DNA of 7,936 nucleotides. It comes from Alphaproteobacteria bacterium. Lineage in GTDB: Bacteria; Pseudomonadota; Alphaproteobacteria; DSM-16000; Inquilinaceae. Shown here one piece after another: positions 1 to 6,873 of this stretch. Every line of letters begins with the position of its first letter. The stretch's first letter is position 1. The stretch is from the NCBI GenBank assembly GCA_029263555.1, contig JAJUFW010000114.1, positions 1 through 7,936 of the forward strand, given 5' to 3'. A program made the position numbers and the translations under genes. The notes under the pieces were generated by a model, which had not been told where the DNA came from, ran no database searches, and saw only the letters and a program-made list of their open reading frames with translations.

Positions 1-275
1 AGGCGCTCGGCCTGCCGGTGGTGTCGACGCGTCTGCCCGGCATAGAGGAGCTGGTCGTCGACGGCAGCACGGGCGTGCTCGTCCCGCCGGACGATCCGGC
101 GGCGCTTGCCGCCGCCCTCGAAGAACTGGCCAGGGACCCGGAGCTCCGGTCCCGCCTGGGCCGGGCGGGGTGGGACCGGGTGCGCTGCCATTTCTCGGCC
201 GAGCAGGGGCTGGACCGGCTGGCCGGCCGCCTCGGGTCCCAGACCGCAACCATTCCGGGAAGCTTTCCGCCATGA
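1..275 (+). CDS. Glycosyltransferase family 4 (GT-B fold), C-terminal fragment
   Basis: This is the last part of a GT4-type glycosyltransferase whose 5' end lies outside the window. The frame is open from the first base: the opening residues read (E)ALGLPVVSTRLPGIEELV, and the sequence continues into VDGSTGVLVPPDDPAALA. In retaining GT4 enzymes this is the end of the E-x7-E nucleotide-sugar-binding segment followed by the G-x-E-E and G-x-L-V-P-P-D strand-helix region. The closing helices (ALEELARDPELRSRLGRAG) are the usual end of a GT-B C-terminal domain. Such enzymes transfer a sugar from an NDP-sugar to a growing glycan at the cytoplasmic face, typically for LPS, capsule or exopolysaccharide. 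The stop codon overlaps the start of the next gene in an ATGA arrangement, so the two are probably translated together. The family call is solid; donor, acceptor and pathway cannot be told from this fragment. Confidence 0.88.
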   Translation, partial: ALGLPVVSTRLPGIEELVVDGSTGVLVPPDDPAALAAALEELARDPELRSRLGRAGWDRVRCHFSAEQGLDRLAGRLGSQTATIPGSFPP

Positions 276-970
276 CCGAGCCCGCCCCCACCCCCTCGAA
301 GGATACCCGGGCGCTGGTCCGGGTCCTGGATCGTCACGAGGTCACCGTCGTCCTCGACGTCGGGGCCAATGTCGGGCAATACGCCCGGCGCCTGCGCCAG
401 GGCGGCTGGTCGGGGCGCATCGTCTCATTCGAGCCGCTGCCCGCGGTGCATGCCGGGCTCACGGCCGCGGCCGCGGGAGATCCTGCCTGGGAAGTACCGG
501 CGCCGCTTGCCCTCGGCGACCGCGACGGCGAGTTGACGCTGAACATCTCCGCCGAGTCGGACATGAGTTCCGCCCTGCCATTCCGGCCGGAGATGGCGGA
601 GCTTCTGGACAGCGCAGGCTACCGGGGGACGGCGGTCGTGCCCCTTCGGCGTTTGGACGGGGTCTTTCCGGCCCATGTCCGGGACGGGGACCGGCCGTTC
701 CTGAAGATCGACACGCAGGGGTTCGAGCCGGCGGTCCTGGACGGCGCGCAAGCTGTGCTGGACCGCCTGGTCGGCCTGCAGATGGAGCTGGCGCTCGTTC
801 CCGTCTACGAGGGAGAGATCGTCTGGCAGGCGATGATCGCCCAGCTGGCCGGGCTGGGCTTCGAGCCGGTCCTGTTCATCCCCGGCTACTTCAATCGCCG
901 AACGGCCCGGCTCATGTCCATGGACGGGATCTTCATCCGGCGGGACCTGCTCGATCCCCTAGGCGGATGA
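272..970 (+). CDS. FkbM family SAM-dependent methyltransferase
   Basis: The protein has 232 residues and starts at the ATG that overlaps the glycosyltransferase stop (ATGA). A longer frame exists upstream but would run through the glycosyltransferase gene. The Rossmann-type methyltransferase core is clear: motif I VVLDVGANVGQYARRL at about 27-42 binds S-adenosylmethionine, the FEP motif lies at 53-55 (end of the second strand), and the FkbM signature FLKIDTQGFEPAVLDGA lies at about 143-159. FkbM enzymes O-methylate hydroxyl groups, often on sugars or polyketides. Directly behind a glycosyltransferase, the likely substrate is a sugar of a surface glycan, which is inference from context. No signal peptide or membrane segment is visible, so it should be cytoplasmic. 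The family call is strong and the substrate unknown. It converges on the DUF3576 gene with 15 bases between the two stop codons. Confidence 0.9.
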   Translation: MTEPAPTPSKDTRALVRVLDRHEVTVVLDVGANVGQYARRLRQGGWSGRIVSFEPLPAVHAGLTAAAAGDPAWEVPAPLALGDRDGELTLNISAESDMSSALPFRPEMAELLDSAGYRGTAVVPLRRLDGVFPAHVRDGDRPFLKIDTQGFEPAVLDGAQAVLDRLVGLQMELALVPVYEGEIVWQAMIAQLAGLGFEPVLFIPGYFNRRTARLMSMDGIFIRRDLLDPLGG

Positions 971-982
971 GTCTCTCCGCCT
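961..982. terminator. Possible hairpin between convergent genes
   Basis: A perfect 7-bp inverted repeat, AGGCGGA (961-967) and TCCGCCT (976-982) with an 8-nt loop, spans the stop codon of the methyltransferase gene and the 15-base gap to the convergent DUF3576 gene. It is placed where a bidirectional terminator would be useful. There is no T-run on either side, so it does not meet the classical intrinsic terminator pattern. Confidence 0.3.
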
Positions 983-985
983 GCC

Positions 986-1519
986 TCAGGAATTGGCCGA
1001 GGCGACCCGGAGTTCGCGCGCGCGGGTCAGGATCGTGTTCTCGAGCTGGGTCGCCGTTTCCGGGCTGACCGGAGCATCGACCCATCCGGCCGAATCGTTC
1101 AGGACCTGCCGGAAGACGGCCACGCGCACGCCGTCGGCCCGGAGCTGCCGGCCGAGGATGTAGACATTGAGCTTGAAGCGCTCATTCGGCGTTTCGGGCG
1201 CCGTATACCAGTCGGTCAGGATCACGCCGCCGAACGGATCGGCCGAGGTGACCGGCAGGAAGGACAGGGTGTCCAGGGACGCCCGCCACAGGAAGCCGTT
1301 CACGCCGATGCCGGACCCCTCTTCCTGCTGGTCGTTGCCGCCGCCGCCAAACAGGCTCAACCCCTCTGGCCCCAGGATGCTCTGGTTCTTGTGCATGGCC
1401 TGCACCATCCGGTCGCGGCGGTCGCCCCGGGGAATCTGGGACCGGTCGCCGGGCGTGACGGATCCGCAGGCGGTGACGAGCAGCGCGGCGGACAGGGCGA
1501 TGAGGAGAGGCGTACGCAT
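986..1519 (-). CDS. DUF3576 domain-containing lipoprotein
   Basis: This 177-residue protein has a lipoprotein signal: MRTPLLIALSAALLVTAC gives a positive residue, a hydrophobic core and a lipobox with the modified Cys at 18. The following Gly19 (not Asp) suggests sorting to the outer membrane. The body carries the conserved DUF3576 block, GFLWRASLDTLSFLPVTSAD at about 75-94, then PFGGVILTDWY and ETPNERFKLNVYILGRQLRADGVRV up to about 133. Function is unknown; I know the family as alphaproteobacterial. A start 20 codons upstream (1579) is in frame, but the DNA between it and 1519 contains the hairpin and T-run of an intrinsic terminator, and only the 1519 start puts the signal peptide at the N-terminus. 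The Shine-Dalgarno is weak (GTAGG). In many alphaproteobacteria I recall this gene lying before leuS; here it ends against a convergent methyltransferase instead. The family call is confident. Confidence 0.9.
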   Translation of the reverse strand: MRTPLLIALSAALLVTACGSVTPGDRSQIPRGDRRDRMVQAMHKNQSILGPEGLSLFGGGGNDQQEEGSGIGVNGFLWRASLDTLSFLPVTSADPFGGVILTDWYTAPETPNERFKLNVYILGRQLRADGVRVAVFRQVLNDSAGWVDAPVSPETATQLENTILTRARELRVASANS

Positions 1520-1535
1520 GGGCCTACGATCAACC

Positions 1536-1568
1536 AAAAAAAAGAGGATGGCGCAAGCACCATCCTCT
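1536..1568 (-). terminator. Intrinsic terminator of the porin gene
   Basis: Read on the minus strand, a 9-bp perfect stem (1560-1568 with 1543-1551; AGAGGATGG and its complement, 8-nt loop) is followed at once by eight T residues (the A-run at 1536-1543). It lies 42 bases past the porin stop codon and 16 bases before the DUF3576 start. This is the clearest Rho-independent terminator in the window. It implies that the abundant porin message ends here and that DUF3576 is reached only by read-through or by a promoter of its own. Confidence 0.9.
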
Positions 1569-1610
1569 GCCCAGGTCATAGGAACTTCTTCCTGAAGGTC
1601 GGCCCCGTGG

Positions 1611-2654
1611 TCAGAACGCCACGGATGTGCCGACCAGAAGGACGGTCGCTTCGTTCTCCGGGTCGGTCGGGGTCGCGTCGGCGTCGACGAAAGTGATGTC
1701 GCCGTAGACCGCGAGCCCCGGGGCCAGGGCATAGGTGGCGCCCGCCGAGTAGATCTGGGTGTCAGAATCGCCGCCGACTTCGAATTCCCTCGTATCGAAC
1801 GCGGCGTTGGCGCCCACGGTCCACGGGCCGAACTCGTATTGAGCGCCGATCTGCCAAGTCGAATGTTCGTCCAGATCTCCGGGAACGTCGGTCAGCAGGA
1901 CATAGGCGCCGCCGACCGTGATGCCGCCGAACCCGACATTCAGGCCGATGTTGAAGCCGGTGAGGTCGTCGGTATCGACGCCTCCGCCCCAGATGCCGCC
2001 GACGCCGGCAAGAACCTCGAAGCCCTGGAAGTCGGCGCTGTAGTTGAAGCCGGCCGTCAGGATGTTCTCGAGATCGCTGTCCGCGGCGGTCCGGTGGGTG
2101 CCGGGCTTGCCTGCAGCGTCGGCCGGAGCGAAGCCGATACCGCCCTGGAAGCCGCCGATCTCCGGCGTCAGATAGGTGATCTTGGTGTTGTCGGAGTCCA
2201 GCGCCTCTTCGACGTCGAGCAGATATGCGCCCGCCTGGCCGAGGGTGTATTGCGTATAGTTGCCGTCGAAGCCGCCGGAACCGAAGCCGATCGGGGCCGT
2301 GACGGCGAATTCCTTGGCCGGGCCCTCCTTGTCGCCGAAGCGCACCGTACCGAAGTCGCCGGCAATGTAGACGTACTGCTCGTCCTGCTCGATCTCACCG
2401 GCCGCGATGTCGTCCAGCTCGATCTCGGCGCCGTACTCGAGGCCGTTGTCGGCCACGCCACGGGCGTTGAACTGGATCCAGCCGTCCTGGCGGAAGTCGT
2501 AATCGCGCTCCGAGTCGGCGTCGTCGTCCTCGTCGACCCAGCCGGCTTCGAACTGCGCGAGGCCCGAAATGGTCAATTCCACCTGAGCGGCGGCGGAGGC
2601 GCTCAGCAATCCGGCGCCGACCAGCGCCGTGCTCCCGAGGAGTAAGTTCTTCAT
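1611..2654 (-). CDS. Outer-membrane porin (Gram-negative porin, porin_4-like)
   Basis: This protein of 347 residues forms, by homology of pattern, a general diffusion beta-barrel in the outer membrane. The N-terminus MKNLLLGSTALVGAGLLSAS followed by AAA|QVEL is a Sec signal peptide, probably cut after Ala23. The first strand (VELTISGLAQFEAGWV) and the segment YVYIAGDFGTVRFGDKEGPA at about 95-114 match the alphaproteobacterial porin family. Alternating Gly/aromatic strands continue to the final SVAF, and a C-terminal Phe is the usual barrel-assembly signal. The start at 2654 has a full AGGAGG ribosome binding site 8 bases upstream; the frame stays open for 60 further codons, but they lack a ribosome site and would bury the signal peptide. 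The protein is strongly acidic, with a DEDDDADSERD loop at 41-51 after the first strand, which may favour cations. A strong terminator follows. No symbol can be given safely. Confidence 0.9.
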   Translation of the reverse strand: MKNLLLGSTALVGAGLLSASAAAQVELTISGLAQFEAGWVDEDDDADSERDYDFRQDGWIQFNARGVADNGLEYGAEIELDDIAAGEIEQDEQYVYIAGDFGTVRFGDKEGPAKEFAVTAPIGFGSGGFDGNYTQYTLGQAGAYLLDVEEALDSDNTKITYLTPEIGGFQGGIGFAPADAAGKPGTHRTAADSDLENILTAGFNYSADFQGFEVLAGVGGIWGGGVDTDDLTGFNIGLNVGFGGITVGGAYVLLTDVPGDLDEHSTWQIGAQYEFGPWTVGANAAFDTREFEVGGDSDTQIYSAGATYALAPGLAVYGDITFVDADATPTDPENEATVLLVGTSVAF

Positions 2655-2951
2655 GCCTTCAACCTCCTGTGCTGGCTCATTAGCCGGTTTTGAGGATGCA
2701 TCGGCGCAATGTCCTCGACGGACTACCCCGGCGCCGGACACGATCGGGACATTAACCAAACCTTTGATCCTGCGGCAACTAATAAAGTTGCAAGAAAGGC
2801 ACAATAAACCAAGTATGTGTTCTTCCGGCAACAATATGCACCGGGATGGTCCCCGCCCGAGAGGTGCAGGTCAGGCGGTGAGGCGTGGGAACGCATCGCG
2901 GGCGATGCCCGGCCGGTGCCGGATGGGTGATGCAGGGGCGGGCCCGGCGGC
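2655..2951 (-). promoter_or_regulatory. Upstream region of the porin gene
   Basis: This non-coding stretch of 297 bases separates the kinase stop from the porin start. AGGAGG (2663-2668 as complement) is the porin ribosome binding site. About 2741-2840 is clearly AT-richer than its surroundings and is the best place for the porin promoter, but I cannot fix a -35/-10 pair with good spacing. Within it lies an inverted repeat GCAACT-N5-AGTTGC (2775-2791), which looks like an operator or a short hairpin. Nearer the kinase, GCATCG and CGATGC (2893-2908, 4-nt loop) form a small hairpin that could help end the kinase message, though no T-run follows. I see no small gene in this stretch. Confidence 0.45.
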
Positions 2952-4391
2952 CTACGCCGGCACCGAGATCCCGGCTGCTTCCCGGCGGTCCGACTTGCCG
3001 CCCGTCTCCGCCGGAAAGACCAGGCTGACCTTGAGGCCGGGGCGCGCATCCTCGAGGGTCAGACGGGCCCGATGCAGCCGGGCGACGGCGGCGACCAGGC
3101 TGAGCCCCAGGCCGTTGCCCGGCGTACTGCGGCTGCTTTCCAGGCGTACGAAGCGCTGCAGCACGCGGTCACGGTCGGCCTCCGGAATCCCCGGGCCGGC
3201 ATCGGTCACGGTCAGCCGCGGACCGGTGCCGCCGACGGCAGGGGCGACGGCGACCGTGATGCGGCTGCCTTCCGGGGCATATTTGATCGCATTGTCCAGG
3301 AGATTCGCGAGAGCCTGAGACAGGAGCTGGTCGTTGCCGGACACGGCCGGGTCGCCGTCGATCGCCGTCTCCAGCCTCATGCCTTTTTCTTCGGCGACGA
3401 CCTCGTAGAGCTCCACCATGCTGCGGGCCAGGCTTCCCAACCGGACGGGCGCGAACGGGGCGTGAACGGTTCCCGCCTCGGTCTCGGCGATGCTCATGAG
3501 CGCGCCGAACACGGTCAGGAGGCGGTCGGCCTCGGCGATCGTGGCCTGAAGAACCGTCCGGTAGTCGTCGGCATCCGCCTCGCTGTCCAGGAGGGCCAGC
3601 TCCAGCCGGCTCCGCAGCCGCGTGAGCGGCGTTCTCAAGTCGTGGGCGACGTTCTCGGTGACGTGGCGCATGCTGGCCATCAGATGTTCGATCTGGTCCA
3701 GCATGGCGTTGAGATTGCGCGCCAGCTCGTCGAACTCGTCGCCGGCGCCCCGGATGCCGACCCGTTCGTGCAGATCGCCGCTCATGATCTTTCTGGTGAG
3801 GGCGTTCACGGCCTCCAGCCGGTGCATCATGTGCCGGCTGATGAGGACGCCGCCCAGGACGCCCAGGACCACCGTCAGAAGCAGCGACCATCCCAGCGAG
3901 GCGATGACCCGTTCCTGGTAGATCTGGTGTTCGCGCATGTCGCGGCCGACCAGCAGCCGGTAGCCGCCGGGCAGGGTGAAGGCGATGGCCCGGGCCGGAT
4001 GTTCCTGGCCGTCCTCGGCATGGGTGCCGCTGATTCCGAAATTCATCCAGCCGTTCGCATCGGGCTCGACCTTGGGCCATTCCTGCAGGTTGCCGGCGAT
4101 GGGCTGGAAGCGCGGGCTTGCCAGCAGGTAGATCCCGGCGGTCCGCGGCTCCCTTGCCCGGTCGGCGACCACGTCGGCCAGCCCGACCAGTCCCCGCCGC
4201 TGATACTGTTCGTGCAGTCCCGCGATCTCGGCCGCGATCGTGGCATTGGTCTGCCGCGCCGCGTAGCCGGCCGTGAACCAGTAGATGAGGCCCAGGATCG
4301 TCAGGACCGAGGCCAGGAACAGCGCCAGGTAGACCAGCGTCAGGCGGAAGGTCGTGGTCCGGAACAGCCGGGCATAGGACGGTCTAGGCAC
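2952..4391 (-). CDS. Sensor histidine kinase with HAMP domain
   Basis: This inner-membrane kinase has about 479 residues. A first membrane segment lies at about 16-41 (LTLVYLALFLASVLTILGLI), then a periplasmic sensor region of about 120 residues without a motif I recognise, a second membrane segment at about 162-185, and HAMP at about 186-238 (GDEFDEL). The phospho-acceptor box ENVAHDLRTPLTRLR has His250. The ATP-binding domain shows the N box LLDNAIKY (Asn367), G1 DAGPGIP at 397-403, and G2 GNGLGLSLV from 425. All residues needed for autophosphorylation are present. The signal sensed is unknown. I chose the GTG at 4391, which overlaps the regulator stop by 8 nt; another GTG at 4409 would add six residues, and neither has a good ribosome binding site, as expected for translational coupling. 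The adjoining OmpR-type regulator is its evident partner. The family is certain and the exact start is not. Confidence 0.93.
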   Translation of the reverse strand: MPRPSYARLFRTTTFRLTLVYLALFLASVLTILGLIYWFTAGYAARQTNATIAAEIAGLHEQYQRRGLVGLADVVADRAREPRTAGIYLLASPRFQPIAGNLQEWPKVEPDANGWMNFGISGTHAEDGQEHPARAIAFTLPGGYRLLVGRDMREHQIYQERVIASLGWSLLLTVVLGVLGGVLISRHMMHRLEAVNALTRKIMSGDLHERVGIRGAGDEFDELARNLNAMLDQIEHLMASMRHVTENVAHDLRTPLTRLRSRLELALLDSEADADDYRTVLQATIAEADRLLTVFGALMSIAETEAGTVHAPFAPVRLGSLARSMVELYEVVAEEKGMRLETAIDGDPAVSGNDQLLSQALANLLDNAIKYAPEGSRITVAVAPAVGGTGPRLTVTDAGPGIPEADRDRVLQRFVRLESSRSTPGNGLGLSLVAAVARLHRARLTLEDARPGLKVSLVFPAETGGKSDRREAAGISVPA

Positions 4392-5055
4392 GCAGGCAGT
4401 ATCCCGCACCGCGGATCGTATGGATCATCGGCGGATCGAAGTCGCGGTCGACCTTCTGGCGCAGCCGCGCGATATGCACGTCGATCACGTTCGTCTGCGG
4501 ATCGAAATGGTAGTCCCACACGCCTTCGAGCAGCATGGTCCGGGTGACGACGCTGCCGGCATGGCGCATCAGGTATTCCAGCAGCTGGAATTCCCGGGGC
4601 AGCAGGTCGATCGGCTTGCCGGCCCGCCGGACGGTGCGCGTCAGGAGGTCCATGACCAGGTCGCCGACTTCCAGCCGGGTCGCCGGGGCATTGGCCGCGG
4701 CTCTGCGGCCAAGCGCCTCGACCCGGGCCAGCAGCTCGGAAAAGGCATAGGGCTTGGTCAGATAGTCGTCTCCGCCCGAGCGCAGGCCGCGGACCCGGTC
4801 GTCGACGCTGCCCAGCGCGGACAGGATCAGGATCGGCGTCGTGATGCCGGTGGCGCGCAGCACCTCGATCAGGGACAGCCCGTCACGGCCCGGCAGCATG
4901 CGGTCTACGATCAGAACGTCGTAGTTCTCGCTGCCGGCCATGAACAGCCCCTGCGTGCCGTCGGCGGCATGGTCGACCACATGGCCGCTCTCCTTCAGGC
5001 CCTTGACCATGTATGCCGCGGCTTCGCGATCGTCTTCGATGACCAGAAGCTTCAT
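4384..5055 (-). CDS. OmpR/PhoB-family response regulator
   Basis: This protein of 223 residues has two domains. The receiver (about 1-118) has the acidic pair Asp8-Asp9 in LLVIEDDRE, the phosphorylated Asp51 in LIVDRMLPGRDG, Ser79 in ILSALG, and the switch Lys101 in LTKPYAFSEL. The C-terminal winged-helix DNA-binding domain (about 127-223) carries LLPREFQLLEYLMRHAG, then the recognition region NVIDVHIARLRQKVD and the closing hairpin IHTIRGAGYCLRA typical of this family. It should be phosphorylated by the kinase encoded immediately downstream, whose start overlaps its stop, and then bind direct-repeat operators. Its targets cannot be read from the sequence; the neighbouring degP and porin genes are reasonable candidates. 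The ATG at 5055 gives a standard N-terminus, although no strong ribosome binding site precedes it. I cannot assign a specific symbol among the many members. Confidence 0.95.
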   Translation of the reverse strand: MKLLVIEDDREAAAYMVKGLKESGHVVDHAADGTQGLFMAGSENYDVLIVDRMLPGRDGLSLIEVLRATGITTPILILSALGSVDDRVRGLRSGGDDYLTKPYAFSELLARVEALGRRAAANAPATRLEVGDLVMDLLTRTVRRAGKPIDLLPREFQLLEYLMRHAGSVVTRTMLLEGVWDYHFDPQTNVIDVHIARLRQKVDRDFDPPMIHTIRGAGYCLRA

Positions 5056-5087
5056 GGCTGGAAGATAGTCGAACCATCGGCGAGGCG

Positions 5088-5123
5088 GAACGGCCGGGGG
5101 AAGACTCCCGGCACCGGCCGTTC
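5088..5123 (-). terminator. GC-rich hairpin between degP and the response regulator
   Basis: A perfect 10-bp inverted repeat, GAACGGCCGG (5088-5097) and CCGGCCGTTC (5114-5123), encloses 16 bases that can add a further GGG/CCC pairing. It begins 13 bases past the degP stop codon and ends 32 bases before the regulator start. No T-run follows in either direction, so it is either a weak or Rho-assisted terminator, or a stem that stabilises the degP message and sets the ratio of protease to regulator. Confidence 0.5.
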
Positions 5124-5136
5124 GTCGCGCCTCAGG

Positions 5137-6624
<1,488 letters not shown>

Positions 6625-6689
6625 AGGTCGCATCTCCATGGGATCGGTTGAACCGTTCTTGTCGCCCGTTGGCGACCTTGGCCCATGGA
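6625..6689 (-). promoter_or_regulatory. Structured leader of degP with ribosome site inside an inverted repeat
   Basis: Directly upstream of the degP start are several inverted repeats. An 8-bp pair lies at 6635-6642 and 6682-6689 (core CCATGGG/CCCATGG), and its start-proximal arm covers GGA of the GGAG ribosome site at 6634-6637. Inside it are a hairpin GTCGCC-N4-GGCGAC (6661-6676) and a dyad CGGTT-N-AACCG (6645-6655). A competing 7-bp pair, AGGTCGC (6625-6631) with GCGACCT (6672-6678), would tie the bases just before the ATG to one arm of the inner hairpin. The repeats are seen directly; any RNA switching or thermometer role is inference. Confidence 0.4.
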
Positions 6690-6873
6690 TCTATTCCCCT
6701 GCGGATGACCGCGAGCTTTCACGAACATTAAAAAGCTGAAAGGTTCGGGCGATGTCCCGTGGGGCGGTGCCTTCATCCAGGGGCTGGGAGAGCGCGGCCC
6801 GACTTCAGCCACATGTGGATGTTTTCGCTTGGGTCGGCCGACCGACCGGACTAGAGAAGCATGACCTTCGACA
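6690..6873. promoter_or_regulatory. Divergent promoter region between degP and the mprF-like gene
   Basis: Transcription leaves this region in both directions. An AT-rich core at about 6716-6742 holds a symmetric motif CGAAC-N16-GTTCG (6722-6747) and, on the minus strand, TTTAAT (6727-6732), one mismatch from the -10 consensus, though without a good -35. GAACCT-N16-TCGTGA on the minus strand (6746-6719) resembles an ECF-type promoter only loosely. Closer to the mprF-like gene are two perfect palindromes, CCACATGTGG (6809-6818) and GGTCGGCCGACC (6832-6843). These are candidate operators; which regulator binds is unknown. I see no additional gene here. Confidence 0.4.

Noticed and set aside
1520..1732. 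Longer N-terminus for the DUF3576 protein
   Set aside because: The extension would be translated through the porin terminator and the end of the porin gene and would bury the lipoprotein signal.
1839..2645. Open frame of 268 codons on the plus strand
   Set aside because: It lies opposite the porin gene; composition is that of a complementary strand and no ribosome site or motif is seen.
2837..2868. Inverted repeat TGCACC/GGTGCA with a 20-base loop
   Set aside because: A 6-bp arm with a wide loop in GC-rich DNA is expected by chance and matches no known site.
3072..4547. Open frame of 491 codons on the plus strand
   Set aside because: It is a shadow of the histidine kinase gene with no recognisable domain.
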